This document shows positions 23,121-32,285 of a stretch of 43,532 bases of DNA, piece after piece. The stretch comes from Candidatus Fermentibacterota bacterium. GTDB taxonomy: Bacteria; Fermentibacterota; Fermentibacteria; Fermentibacterales; JCC-6. The stretch covers positions 1-43,532 of the forward strand of contig QNDR01000010.1 in NCBI GenBank assembly GCA_003646025.1, written 5' to 3'. The notes below the pieces were generated by a model. The model did not search any database. It had not been told where the DNA came from and was given only the letters and a program-made list of their open reading frames with translations. The position numbers and the translations under genes are program-made. Each line of letters starts with the position of its first letter. Positions within the stretch are counted from its first letter, which is position 1.

Positions 23121-26113
23121 GACTGGCTCTTCTCTCTCACCAGTACGCTGTAAAGAACCGGAACAACAACAAGGGTAAGAAGGGTGGCAACAGAGATTCC
23201 ACAGATAACCGCTATGGCCAGAGGCTGCCTCAGTGCTGCTCCCTCACCCAGGCCGACTGCCATGGGAAGAAGACCCAGCACAGTTGTTACCGTTGTCATA
23301 AGTACAGGTCGAAACCTGTCTCTTCCTGCGTCTATAACAGCCTGTCTTACCGAAAGACCGGTTTTACGCAACTGGGTAATACGCTCTACCAGCAGGATTC
23401 CGTCATTCACCACGATTCCCGAAAGAATAACAAGACCAATACCGGAAAGAGCGTTCCAGCTCTGTCCAAAGACAGCAAGACCTGCAACTACTCCTATTAC
23501 ACCCAGAGGAACTGTGATCATTATTATCAGAGGTTCAACAAAGGACTCGAACTGAACGGCCAGAAGAACATAAACCAGAGCTATGGCCAGCAGCGCAGCC
23601 AGAATAAGACTTGAAGCAGTTCTGCTCATCTCTTCTATTTCAGCGCCTGTTCGAAGTTTTACAGGCTCGCCGCGAAGAACGGAATCTGCCAGGTCTGTGA
23701 TTACTCCAGCGGTTCCGGCCATGTTGGTTCCGCTGCCCTGAATAAAAACACCCACTGCTCTGTTCCCCTGATAGTGCTCTATGAACCCGGGAGTCTGCCG
23801 GACAAAAGTACTCACGATCCTGTCTACCTGAATCAGAGTTCCGTTTGCCTGAACAGAGCGCTGGAACAGAGAATCAACAGGTATTCCTTCCCCGCTGCCT
23901 GCAAGCAGCAGTACATCAATTTTCTCATCCTGACGGTAGTAAGTGGTTGCCACAATACCTCTGGAAAGGCTTTCAAGGTAGTCTGCAATGTCATCTGCAG
24001 AAATACCCAGAAGCTCGAGAAGTTCCCTGTCCGGTCTGACCACGATTTCAGGTTTGCCGGGCAGGAAATTAACATCCACGCTTACAACACCGTCTATTCC
24101 GTTCTGCGAAGACTCCGCAAGAACCTGTGCCGCCTGGAGGTCTGTTTCTATGCTTTCACCTTCAACGTAGATGGTGAAACCGCTTCCCCCACCCAGTATC
24201 TCCCCCAGAAGGGTTCCTCTGGGTCCAACCTGAAGGGGAAAGCTGAAAACCTCATCCCAGGCATCACGGATAGGTTGAATGGCCATGTCTGCATCGTGTG
24301 CATTCTCAAACTCGCTTACAGACAGGGCATCAACGCCCTCATCAGCCCGAACACCAATACGCCCGCTGGTCCACTGCGCTCCGGCACTGGAAGCCATCTC
24401 ACTGACCGCCGTTGAAAGATCAACAAGCTGCTGCATTGAAGTTCCTTCAGGTGCACTGAAAGTCATTTCAAGTTCACGGGCAGGTGTGTCGGGAAGAAGC
24501 TGCATTGGAAGCAGAAGAGCCCCAAGAAAAGCGGCAGCAGTAATCAGAAAAGTGATAACAAGCACTCTTTTACGCCTGTTCAGGAACCGGTCCATTGTGA
24601 TGGCATATCTTTCTTTCATGCCGCCTGTTACATCTTCTGTTAACTTTGTTTTCCTGATACGGGATGCAAGGGCTGGAATAACCGTTACCGCAACAAGCAG
24701 ACTTGCCAGAAGGGCAGAGCCAACAGCCAGCGCCTGGTCACGAAAAAGCTGGCTTGTAATTCCCTCCATGTATACAACCGGGAAGAAAACCACAATTGTG
24801 GTGAGTGTGCTGGCCACTATGGCCGGGCCTACTTCTGCGGTACCTGAAGTAGCCGCGCTTACTCTGGCTTCACCCTTTTCCCGTCTTCTGAAAATGGCCT
24901 CCAGTACAACAACAGCGTTGTCTACCAGAAGGCCTGTACCCAGAGCCAGCCCTCCCAGAGACATGATGTTGACGGTTACACCGGCCAGGTATAGGAAGAA
25001 CAGAGCAAGAGCAATACTGAGAGGAAGGGAGAGACCGAGGATAAGAGGGCTTTTCCAGTCTCGCAGGAAGAAGAAAAGAACACCGAAAGCAAGGATTCCA
25101 CCGAGTATAAGAGCCTCTACAACACCGCCTATCGATTCTTCTATAAACTCCGCATCGTTCTGAATAATTTCGAGAGAAACACCTTCATGGGCCTGGTTCA
25201 GCTCATCGAGTATGGCCTTTACCTCTGATGCCACCTCAACGGTGTTGGCCTCCGCCATCTTTCTTACTCGAAGAATGATTGCCCGTTCTCCGTTGTAGCT
25301 TGCCCATTCGGTGGGAGGTTTCTCTGCTATGTAGACATCCGCTATTGAACCCAGGAGCAGAGGTGTTTCTCCCAGCGAGCCTACAACTGTGTTCTTCACA
25401 TCTTCAAGAGATTCAAACTCCCCCTGGAGAGACAGGAAAAACTCCTTGTCACCGTCGCGGACCTGCCCGCCTGAAGAGGTTGCATTCGCTCCGTTTATTG
25501 CAGCGGCAACACTGGCCGGATCAATTCCCAGCTCCTCTACTGCACCGTCGCGAAGTCTTACGTAAACCGCAGGGGAAGCCTCTCCGTCAATCTCGCACGC
25601 CGCAACACCGTCTGCCTGTTCTATTCTGGTGGCAATAACCCTTCTTGAAAAATCGGTGATATCTGTCCATCCGCCGTCCATTGTGAGAAGAATCTCCATG
25701 AAAGGTCTGCTGGAAGGATCGTAATCGACTATTGTTGGCCTTTCCGCGGCGTCGGGGAGCGACCAGCTGGCAACATCCAGCTTTTCGCGGACCTCCAGCC
25801 TGGTGTAGTCCATATTGGCTCCCCAGTCGAACTCCAGCGTGATCCTGCTCATATCTCCGTAAGACCTTGAGGAGTACGAACGAAGCCCTCTTACACCGGC
25901 AAGCGCATCTTCCAGTGGATCGGTAACGAGCCGCTCCACCTCGTATGGGCTGGATGAAGGATACCTCGTTTCAATGGATATTCTGGGATACTCCACAGAA
26001 GGCAGAAGGTCCACCGGCATCTGAAGCACTGCAATGACACCAAGAACCGCGGCGACGACGGAAACAACTGTAACGGCAACAGGCCTGGAAACGGCAATAA
26101 TAGACAGTTTCAA
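23117..26113 (-). CDS. RND-family efflux permease, first subunit of a tandem pair
   Basis: This 998-residue RND protein begins with MKLSIIAVSRPVAVTVVSVV, then QMPVDLLPSVEYPRISIETR and PYEVERLVTDPLEDALAGV. TM4 has LALGTGLLVDNAVVVLEAIF with Asp-Asn in place of Asp-Asp, and the TM10 region has LSGIVVNDGILLVERI with Val-Asn where classical pumps have Lys-Asn. Start is TTG at 26113 with GAGGGG 8 bases upstream. It is the first gene of a pump-pump-adaptor operon. Order and overlaps (4 and 17 bases) suggest equal, coupled expression. The substrate is unknown; drugs, bile-like amphiphiles or lipids are all possible. No local regulator is encoded upstream. Confidence 0.93.
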   Translation of the reverse strand: MKLSIIAVSRPVAVTVVSVVAAVLGVIAVLQMPVDLLPSVEYPRISIETRYPSSSPYEVERLVTDPLEDALAGVRGLRSYSSRSYGDMSRITLEFDWGANMDYTRLEVREKLDVASWSLPDAAERPTIVDYDPSSRPFMEILLTMDGGWTDITDFSRRVIATRIEQADGVAACEIDGEASPAVYVRLRDGAVEELGIDPASVAAAINGANATSSGGQVRDGDKEFFLSLQGEFESLEDVKNTVVGSLGETPLLLGSIADVYIAEKPPTEWASYNGERAIILRVRKMAEANTVEVASEVKAILDELNQAHEGVSLEIIQNDAEFIEESIGGVVEALILGGILAFGVLFFFLRDWKSPLILGLSLPLSIALALFFLYLAGVTVNIMSLGGLALGTGLLVDNAVVVLEAIFRRREKGEARVSAATSGTAEVGPAIVASTLTTIVVFFPVVYMEGITSQLFRDQALAVGSALLASLLVAVTVIPALASRIRKTKLTEDVTGGMKERYAITMDRFLNRRKRVLVITFLITAAAFLGALLLPMQLLPDTPARELEMTFSAPEGTSMQQLVDLSTAVSEMASSAGAQWTSGRIGVRADEGVDALSVSEFENAHDADMAIQPIRDAWDEVFSFPLQVGPRGTLLGEILGGGSGFTIYVEGESIETDLQAAQVLAESSQNGIDGVVSVDVNFLPGKPEIVVRPDRELLELLGISADDIADYLESLSRGIVATTYYRQDEKIDVLLLAGSGEGIPVDSLFQRSVQANGTLIQVDRIVSTFVRQTPGFIEHYQGNRAVGVFIQGSGTNMAGTAGVITDLADSVLRGEPVKLRTGAEIEEMSRTASSLILAALLAIALVYVLLAVQFESFVEPLIIMITVPLGVIGVVAGLAVFGQSWNALSGIGLVILSGIVVNDGILLVERITQLRKTGLSVRQAVIDAGRDRFRPVLMTTVTTVLGLLPMAVGLGEGAALRQPLAIAVICGISVATLLTLVVVPVLYSVLVREKSQS

Positions 26114-26220
26114 GCAGATCCCCCTCTCTCAAGGGCAGTCGAATTTTGATTCTGATGGTGTAAGCTAACAAAATAGCATTCGATTTGGCAAATTCTATTA
26201 CACTTTGTTACCGTTTGTGT

Positions 26221-27687
26221 TCATTCATCAAGAAGAGCCACTTCCATATGTTCACTGATTCGCCTGTAGAATTCGAAACTGTGAGAACCTCTTATGCTCT
26301 GAATAGATGGAATTCCCCACACATCGAGAACAACCCATACCTGCGAATGACCGCCGTTTTCCAGCAGACTGTCCAGCAGTTGTTCCGGAAATACTCTGTC
26401 TCTCTCCCGGTCAGGTACAAAAGGCAGATTTCCTGAAGGAGTAAGGTAGTCCATATCGGTTTCAGAGTAGTATTCCCAGGCAAGTGAAGTTGATTTCCCG
26501 CCAAATACCACAACGATATCATCCGGCTCTGCCAGAGATTCAACAGTAGCGACAGCTTCTCTCCAGTTGCTTCTGTGGTAGGGAAAGGTCTTCATGCTGT
26601 AGTATGGAACAAGTACCAGAATGCATATTGCCGAAACAACAGCACCGCTCCAGCGCAGTTTTGAGAAAACAGCCGCAGAAGTAATACTGAGCGGAATCCA
26701 CAGAACAGACAACTGCCTGATACCTGGTTCATCTGCAAGAAACAGGCTGAAAGGAATCAGTAAAGCCAGCCACAGGTATTTCCTCTCGACCAGCCTGAGC
26801 ATTCCCGCAAAAAACGGTCTGATGGTCAGGAACAGAACGGCAAACGCATTGACAGCAAAAACGGCAAGCATTCTTGGTCTTTCAAGCAGGTTTTCTGATA
26901 TCTCAGGAAGAATTCCACCGGCGAGAAGTCGGAAAAACTGTGATGCCGGGAGCACTCCTGAAAACCTGCTGAATCCAAGATACATTCCCGCAGATACCAT
27001 TCTAGAATTTCTTAATGAAAACTGATGGGAAAAATACAGAATGATGGGAGCATAGAACACAGCCAGAATACCGGGAACAATCAGAAAACGCCTTAACGGA
27101 ATTCTTTTCTCTTTGCTTACCGTAAGGTACAAAACACAACTTACAGCCACACTGATTACAAAAATATGTTGTGTGAGTATTCCAAAAATACCGAGAACAA
27201 GACTTCCAGTCAGTGCTTTTTTTGACCCCCGCCATGCCAGATCCGCAATATCTGCAAACCACAAGGATATTGCCGCGTTTACTCCGTAAACCCATGCTTC
27301 CTGTCCCAGCGAAACGGCAAATGGAGAAACCGCCCAGATCATTCCTGCCCAGAAGCCACCCTGAACAGTGGTTCTTCTTGATGCAAGCCGGAATACCGGA
27401 ACAACAGCAGACGAAACAGCAACAGCAACAAGCAGCCTCAAACCAAATTCACTGTCGCCTGCAAGCAGTGATGAAAGCTTGATAAGAACAAAGGCAAACG
27501 GGGGATGCGGGGTACCTGCAGCAACTGCAGTAAACATATCCGGCCATGTCATGCGGGTGGCCCCCCATGCAAGACACTCGTCTATCCACAAACTCTTGCT
27601 GCCAAGAAACAACAGTCTTGCCAGCAGTGAAATCACGCTGAGAACCACCATTGAGTACCTGGGTTTATTCCATGCTGAAAAACGCAT
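26221..27687 (-). CDS. GT39-like (GT-C fold) membrane glycosyltransferase
   Basis: The 488-residue protein has about ten membrane segments. After TM1 comes the GT39/ArnT-type first loop FLGSKSLWIDECLAWGATRM with the acidic W-x-D-E element, then TPHPPFAFVLIKLSSLLAGD matching the H-P-P motif that follows it in this family. Further on SLGQEAWVYGVNAA corresponds to the Q-E-x-R/W-x-Y segment. It should transfer a sugar from a polyprenyl-phosphate donor to protein, lipid A or glycan on the periplasmic side. An AAAGG site precedes the ATG; arfB follows upstream with a 9-base gap, so arfB and this gene are probably one transcript. The acceptor is unknown. Confidence 0.85.
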   Translation of the reverse strand: MRFSAWNKPRYSMVVLSVISLLARLLFLGSKSLWIDECLAWGATRMTWPDMFTAVAAGTPHPPFAFVLIKLSSLLAGDSEFGLRLLVAVAVSSAVVPVFRLASRRTTVQGGFWAGMIWAVSPFAVSLGQEAWVYGVNAAISLWFADIADLAWRGSKKALTGSLVLGIFGILTQHIFVISVAVSCVLYLTVSKEKRIPLRRFLIVPGILAVFYAPIILYFSHQFSLRNSRMVSAGMYLGFSRFSGVLPASQFFRLLAGGILPEISENLLERPRMLAVFAVNAFAVLFLTIRPFFAGMLRLVERKYLWLALLIPFSLFLADEPGIRQLSVLWIPLSITSAAVFSKLRWSGAVVSAICILVLVPYYSMKTFPYHRSNWREAVATVESLAEPDDIVVVFGGKSTSLAWEYYSETDMDYLTPSGNLPFVPDRERDRVFPEQLLDSLLENGGHSQVWVVLDVWGIPSIQSIRGSHSFEFYRRISEHMEVALLDE

Positions 27688-27696
27688 TCGAACCTT

Positions 27697-28092
27697 TCAG
27701 ACAATAGGTTTTCTTCTACCGGCTTTCTTTTCCGACTGTTGCTTCTTTGCAGCCAGTCGTTTCTCTCTGGACGCTCTGGTCGGTCTTACCGGCTTTCTCC
27801 TCTTCGGTTCAACAACCGCCTGTGCAACAAGCTCTTCAAGCTTTCGCACAGCAGCATGCATATTCATAAGCCTGCTGCGGTACTCCCGGGATTCTATAAC
27901 TATCTCTCCGGAACCGGTGAGCCTTTTTCCTGCCAGTTTCTTCAGCCGCTCAGCAACTTCCGGGGAAAGGTTTCCAAGGGATACCGTGTAGCGGAGCTGA
28001 ACCGCTGTTTCTGTTTTGTTCTGATGCTGACCTCCGGGACCTCCTGCTCGAAGATATGCCCACGAGAGAGCAGCTTCAGGAATATCCGCCAT
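27697..28092 (-). CDS. arfB: Alternative ribosome-rescue factor (peptidyl-tRNA hydrolase, YaeJ family)
   Basis: The 131-residue protein has the release-factor catalytic loop RAGGPGGQHQNKTETAVQLR, with the GGQ that hydrolyses peptidyl-tRNA on stalled ribosomes. It then has LRKLAGKRLT-like KKLAGKRLTGSGEIVIESRE and a long basic C-terminal tail (KRRKPVRPTRASREKRLAAK), which in ArfB lies in the empty mRNA channel. The absence of a codon-recognition domain and the tail distinguish it from RF1 or RF2 and from PrfH. The start overlaps the stop of the zinc-ribbon gene by one base (TGATG), implying coupled translation. Confidence 0.96.
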   Translation of the reverse strand: MADIPEAALSWAYLRAGGPGGQHQNKTETAVQLRYTVSLGNLSPEVAERLKKLAGKRLTGSGEIVIESREYRSRLMNMHAAVRKLEELVAQAVVEPKRRKPVRPTRASREKRLAAKKQQSEKKAGRRKPIV

Positions 28093-29234
28093 CAGTTTTT
28101 GCTGCCCAGCCCTTTCTTAAGGCTGTATGCAAGCATCAGACCGGCAAGCACAAACATTGCGATCTTCGCAGGACCTACTCCGTTCCCGAAACCGATAATT
28201 CCGGCGATAATAGCGGGAATACCCAGGAAGATATCAAACAGTGTAATCTTCGCTTTTTTGCTCACGGGATACTCCGCGGAGAGAAGTTCCTTCTTCGAGC
28301 CGTCAACCAGAGCACTGTACTGCTTTCCGTCTATGCTGTACTTCAGCTCCCACATTGGCACGTAAACCAGATCGACCTTGTTCACGTTAACCGTTGTGTC
28401 TACATCGGTAATAACATCGGTTTTCGATTCCGCCTTCTTCGCCTGATGGCTCTTTATGTTGCCTCTGGCGTTGGCCTCCGCCCTTTCCTGGGTTATCTGG
28501 CCATTCACAAGGTTCTCGTTCATTCCGGCATTCTTTACAGCCTCAATATCAAAGGGAATTTTCCCGTCGAGCATGTCTCTGTTTGAAGACTCCCTGCTGC
28601 CGCCCAGTCTGAGCCAGAACTTGCCCCAGTCGGGGAATATTGACTTCTTACCCGGCTGTATGTTTGCTATACCCCAGAACTCATCGGGATTCTCCCTGGC
28701 GTATTCCGGCCATGTGAAATCCTCATCAAAGCGGCCGCTTACAGGCTCGTACCAGGTCTGTGTTCTCTTGTTGTCTCCTGTTCCCGTGGATTTTGTTCTC
28801 TTCTTTTTCCCGTGCCATGATGTTGAAGCACTGCTTTTAACTATCCAGTAGGGAAGCATCAACCCCCTTACAGAACTCAGTTTTGCCGCGGCAACATAGC
28901 TTTTTGATCGATGAAATCCCTTCGAAAGCCATGTTATAAGGGTGCTGATGGCATCATTCTCATTCACCTCAATGGGAAGCATGGAATGACCGTCTATCTT
29001 AACAATGTTGTCGTAACCGGCAAGCATTGTTGTGGTTCCGCAGTAGGGGCAGGTGATAACATTCTCCCCTTCCATGTATGCAAGGGGGGCTGCACAGTTC
29101 TGGCAGGCCAGCTCACGGTCGTGGGCAAGAGCTGTAGACTCCTGCTGTTCGGGCTCCTCTGCGGTTTCCGGCATTCCCGGCACCTCGGGTGCTTCGGGAG
29201 CATCGGCCCCGGGGGTTGTTTTTTCTTCCTGCAT
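28092..29234 (-). CDS. Zinc-ribbon-containing membrane protein of unknown function
   Basis: The 380-residue protein begins with an acidic, Pro- and Glu-rich stretch, followed at about residues 43-68 by a four-cysteine zinc ribbon (CQNCAAPLAYMEGENVITCPYC). The middle has LPIEVNENDAISTLITWLSK, LSSVRGLMLPYWIVKSSAST and VDLVYVPMWELKYSIDGKQY, a pattern seen in uncharacterised zinc-ribbon proteins that share a long cytoplasmic or extracytoplasmic module. The C-terminus has two membrane helices (ITLFDIFLGIPAIIAGIIGF and AKIAMFVLAGLMLAYSL). A GGAGGG site precedes the ATG. It is the first gene ahead of arfB. I do not know its function. Confidence 0.7.
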   Translation of the reverse strand: MQEEKTTPGADAPEAPEVPGMPETAEEPEQQESTALAHDRELACQNCAAPLAYMEGENVITCPYCGTTTMLAGYDNIVKIDGHSMLPIEVNENDAISTLITWLSKGFHRSKSYVAAAKLSSVRGLMLPYWIVKSSASTSWHGKKKRTKSTGTGDNKRTQTWYEPVSGRFDEDFTWPEYARENPDEFWGIANIQPGKKSIFPDWGKFWLRLGGSRESSNRDMLDGKIPFDIEAVKNAGMNENLVNGQITQERAEANARGNIKSHQAKKAESKTDVITDVDTTVNVNKVDLVYVPMWELKYSIDGKQYSALVDGSKKELLSAEYPVSKKAKITLFDIFLGIPAIIAGIIGFGNGVGPAKIAMFVLAGLMLAYSLKKGLGSKN

Positions 29235-29315
29235 GGCGTTCCCTCCTGTTGTTATGAAAAGTCAATTCCGTACCTCAGTGCATTATACAAACAAACACAA
29301 TCCGGGAAAACGGCA

Positions 29316-29346
29316 GAAAAAAAGCCGGCCCCTGCTGGAGCCGGCT
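29316..29346 (-). terminator. Rho-independent terminator of the porin-like gene
   Basis: AGCCGGC (29323-29329) and GCCGGCT (29340-29346) form a strong stem. Read on the minus strand it is followed by a run of seven to eight uridines (the A tract at 29316-29323). It ends the porin-like gene 18 bases after its stop and insulates it from the zinc-ribbon gene. Confidence 0.85.
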
Positions 29347-29364
29347 CTCTAACTGAAAAACTTC

Positions 29365-30411
29365 CTAGAAGTTCATTCTCCAGTTGGTATAGATGTCTGT
29401 GTAGCCATCTTTGTCGTATTCAAAGCCGTAGTTGCGGGCACCAATCTGAAGAGTATTGTTTTCACTGAACAGACCAACGTTAACACAGAAGTCGATGCGG
29501 GAGAAACTGCTTTCCGGATCAGTATCACCTTCGTACCACGGGTTAACAGCATCGTAGCGAACGGCAGGCATGATCCTGACGAACACATCGCCGTCGAGGT
29601 CCATGTCGTAGCCGCCCATTATACTCATTCTTGTTGCGTCTGTGGTTGAAACGGTATCTGCAACTTCGTGGTCAAATCCGAGTATCATGTACTCGCCCAC
29701 GAAACGGAATGTGCCTGTGGAAGAAACCGGGTAGTTGGCAAGGGCGAAGAAGTCCATACCGTTGCTGCTGAAAGCCTCTGTGGTATCTTCTTCTGTTTCA
29801 ATGTCAGGTGTGCCGACCATCGCAATGGAGCCACCAATAGTGGCCCACTCTACAGGGTCAACTGCAACTCTGGCTGTGAACTGCTTGTTTACATCGTTGT
29901 CAGCGGCTGTATTCATGTCAACACCGTTGGAAAGAGCAAGGTCAACTGTTACAGGAGCGAACTCGGCTGTAAGCATGGTCATGATATCCTTGCCTGCGTA
30001 CCTGGCGAACTGTCCACCGACTGTAAGCAGGGATCTGTCTGCGAAGTACATGGATCCGCCGCTGCGTGTGTATGCGTAGCCGAACGGAATGTTCATCTGG
30101 CCGCCGGAAAGGGTGAAGTTCTCTGTGAAGTGAAGGTTGAGGTATGCGTAGCTGACCTTGAAGTCTTCGTCGCCTGGTGTGTTAACGGTTACGGCAACCT
30201 TGGCATCAGCGTACTCGTTGAGCTTTGGAACCCAGCTGAGGTAGCTGTAGGTGCTCATTGTTGAGCTTGGATTGACATCTTCCTCACCATACATTGTCCA
30301 GCGGAAATTGCCGTATCCTGTAAACTTTGTAAGATCCGAGCTGCCGCTTACCATGTCGCCGGCAAAGGCAACAAGAGCGAACACTGCAAGAACAACAAGA
30401 GTTCTTTTCAT
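29365..30411 (-). CDS. Porin-like outer-membrane beta-barrel protein
   Basis: I start at the ATG at 30411 (MKRTLVVLAVFALVAFAGDM), which gives a signal peptide and has GAGGGG upstream; the track start at 30486 adds 25 improbable residues. The 348-residue protein alternates short amphipathic strands. It includes YGNFRWTMYGEEDV, VSYAYLNLHFTENFTLSGGQ and MNIPFGYAYTRSGG, the last resembling the G-x-x-x-x-P-F-G segment of phosphate-selective-porin-like proteins. It ends in a C-terminal Phe (NWRMNF), the signal for outer-membrane assembly by BAM. It has its own strong promoter and terminator, so it is probably abundant. The substrate is unknown. Confidence 0.78.
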   Translation of the reverse strand: MKRTLVVLAVFALVAFAGDMVSGSSDLTKFTGYGNFRWTMYGEEDVNPSSTMSTYSYLSWVPKLNEYADAKVAVTVNTPGDEDFKVSYAYLNLHFTENFTLSGGQMNIPFGYAYTRSGGSMYFADRSLLTVGGQFARYAGKDIMTMLTAEFAPVTVDLALSNGVDMNTAADNDVNKQFTARVAVDPVEWATIGGSIAMVGTPDIETEEDTTEAFSSNGMDFFALANYPVSSTGTFRFVGEYMILGFDHEVADTVSTTDATRMSIMGGYDMDLDGDVFVRIMPAVRYDAVNPWYEGDTDPESSFSRIDFCVNVGLFSENNTLQIGARNYGFEYDKDGYTDIYTNWRMNF

Positions 30412-30472
30412 TAAATATACCCCTCTGTGTTTTGACAGGAGAAACCACATCTCCCAGTCTGTGTCTGGCGGA

Positions 30473-30502
30473 ATTATACTTCCCATGTACGGAACAACGC
30501 AA
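30473..30502 (-). promoter_or_regulatory. Strong sigma-70 promoter for the porin-like gene
   Basis: On the minus strand, TTGCGT (30497-30502) and a perfect TATAAT (30473-30478) are 18 bases apart. Transcription would begin near 30466, about 55 bases before the ATG at 30411. The divergent prepilin peptidase starts 42 bases beyond the -35. Confidence 0.8.
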
Positions 30503-30543
30503 GTATCTTACAGGGAAAGGGCTGTATCATAAGTATTGACAGT

Positions 30544-31362
30544 ATGTTCACCGTGTTTGCAGGGCTTTTCGGGCTTTGCATTGGAAGTTTTCTTAACGTG
30601 GTAATCTGGCGCGTTCCTCTGGGAAAATCCATAGTTTCACCTCCCAGTGCCTGCCCTGGCTGCGGTAAGGAAATAGAACCCATAGACAACATTCCAGTGC
30701 TGAGCTACCTCCTTCTGAAGGGAAAGTGCCGAAACTGCTCCATGACAATCTCACCGAAGTACCCGATAACTGAGCTGATCACAGGTGTGCTGTTTGCTCT
30801 GGCGGCTGTGAAAACAGGTTACTCAATTGAATTTATCAACTACGCGGTTCTTATCTCCCTGATGATCACAGTTGTAAGAACAGACCTGGAACAGTACATA
30901 ATTCTCGATGAGGTAAGTCTTGGAGGAACTGTTGCAGGAATTCTTCTTGCCCTGCTGCCCGGTGGCACAGACATACTGACCTCGCTGATAACCGCTGTGG
31001 CAGGTGCAGTGTTCTTCCTTCTGATAAGACTGGGCGCGTCGTACTATCTGAAAAGGAATAACATCCGGACTGAAGCTCCAGAGGGCTATGAGGATGAAGA
31101 GGATGAATTTCAAGGTGGAATGGGCTGGGGCGACATAAAACTTGCCGCATGCATCGGAGCATTCCTGGGACCGGCTCTAACTGTGATCGCTTTCTTCGCG
31201 TCGTTCATCCTGGGGGCACTTGCTGGCCTGGCAATGATTGCATTCGGCGGAAAGAAAAAAACTTCTCCAATACCGTTCGGACCCTTTATGGCTCTTGGAA
31301 CAGTACTTGCTCTGTTTTTTGGAAGCGAACTGTGGCACAGTTACATCACCATGATATGGTAA
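30544..31362 (+). CDS. pilD: Prepilin peptidase / type IV leader peptidase (A24 family)
   Basis: PilD cleaves and often methylates the leader of type IV pilins and pseudopilins in the inner membrane. The 272-residue protein has [20 protein letters not shown] at the start. Two CxxC pairs ([23 protein letters not shown]) mark the long form with the N-methyltransferase domain. The first catalytic Asp lies in [15 protein letters not shown] and the second in [18 protein letters not shown]. About seven further membrane helices are visible. A charged EDEEDEF loop precedes the second Asp. No clear ribosome-binding site is seen. No pilin genes lie in the window, so substrates are encoded elsewhere. 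Confidence 0.94.
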   Translation: MFTVFAGLFGLCIGSFLNVVIWRVPLGKSIVSPPSACPGCGKEIEPIDNIPVLSYLLLKGKCRNCSMTISPKYPITELITGVLFALAAVKTGYSIEFINYAVLISLMITVVRTDLEQYIILDEVSLGGTVAGILLALLPGGTDILTSLITAVAGAVFFLLIRLGASYYLKRNNIRTEAPEGYEDEEDEFQGGMGWGDIKLAACIGAFLGPALTVIAFFASFILGALAGLAMIAFGGKKKTSPIPFGPFMALGTVLALFFGSELWHSYITMIW

Positions 31363-31366
31363 ACGA

Positions 31367-32272
31367 ATGGCAGACAACTTGTTTCACCGATTGAAGTATG
31401 GAAAAGAAATAAGACAGAGGATTGCGGACATTGAAGCTGGGAAAGCAAACATAGACTGGCCCCGCTTCAGATTGCTTAAGTCTCTGGAGCTTTACCTTGC
31501 ACTGATGCGGAAGTGCAACATTCATGTTGCAGAGGCTGCAGCCCATGAGATACTGACCACACAGTTCAGTGATGACCTGGAACCCCGTCTCATAGAGCTG
31601 CTGGAAAATGACAGATCCTCGTGCCGTCTTGAGGCTGTCCGGTGCCTCAAACGCCTTGGAACACCTGCATCCCTGAAACCACTTTTTGCTGTGGTGTCTG
31701 ATGAGGATGCCACCGTTCGCAGGGAAGCGGTTACCGCTCTGGAACGAATTTCAAAGCGTTCAGGAAAACTGCAGGCAGCAGATATCTCCCGCCTGCTGCA
31801 GAAAAACAGGTATCCCGATATTCAGAAAAAGCTTCTGACCCTCCTGGCTGAAACCGGAGACCAGGGGGCTCTCATGGCTGTGGAAGCAGAGTTTGAAAAA
31901 GCAAGAGCTGTTCCGTGGACTATACCTGCAGACCTGATCAGAGACTACGGCAGACTGGCTGGAGGCAGAGCATTACCGGCTCTTGTTGAAATTCTTGAGG
32001 ATCCCGGATACACAAGAGCCATGGACGCGTGCAGAAAAGAGGAATGGAACCGGCGGGGATCAAACCTGGAAGTTGATATCATTCGCAATCGCTTCCACTA
32101 CAACAACTGGCGCTCCGTCCGCAGAGCCTGCATTGATGCTCTTGTTGAAATCTGTGATCAGGATGCCATTCCGGTTCTTACGGTGATCAGTACCACAGAC
32201 CCTGCTTCAACCCTTAGAGACAAGGCCGCAGCCGCCGTCAGGGAAATCCTCCGGAACTCAAAAATACGCTGA
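31367..32272 (+). CDS. HEAT-repeat protein
   Basis: The 301-residue protein is almost all helical. It contains repeated pairs of the HEAT or PBS-lyase type: LEPRLIELLENDRSSCRLEA, VRCLKRLGTPASLKPLFAVV, ATVRREAVTALERISKRSG and RRACIDALVEICDQDAIPVL. Such proteins act as scaffolds or chaperone-like partners, including in phycobilisome and pilus or motility functions. It starts 4 bases after the pilD stop, so it is probably cotranscribed and translationally coupled, but a functional link to prepilin processing is not shown. There is no signal peptide, so it should be cytoplasmic. Confidence 0.85.
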   Translation: MADNLFHRLKYGKEIRQRIADIEAGKANIDWPRFRLLKSLELYLALMRKCNIHVAEAAAHEILTTQFSDDLEPRLIELLENDRSSCRLEAVRCLKRLGTPASLKPLFAVVSDEDATVRREAVTALERISKRSGKLQAADISRLLQKNRYPDIQKKLLTLLAETGDQGALMAVEAEFEKARAVPWTIPADLIRDYGRLAGGRALPALVEILEDPGYTRAMDACRKEEWNRRGSNLEVDIIRNRFHYNNWRSVRRACIDALVEICDQDAIPVLTVISTTDPASTLRDKAAAAVREILRNSKIR

Positions 32273-32285
32273 AAAAACTATCCGG

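Noticed and set aside
23774-25163. Plus-strand ORFs of 213 and 294 codons across the RND genes
   Set aside because: Both are antisense to well-conserved RND sequence, are rich in Ser, Arg and Thr, and have no start signals or domains.
27368-29468. Overlapping plus-strand ORFs of about 200 codons opposite arfB and the zinc-ribbon gene
   Set aside because: The minus-strand genes carry the GGQ motif and a four-Cys ribbon. The plus-strand products have neither motifs nor start sites.
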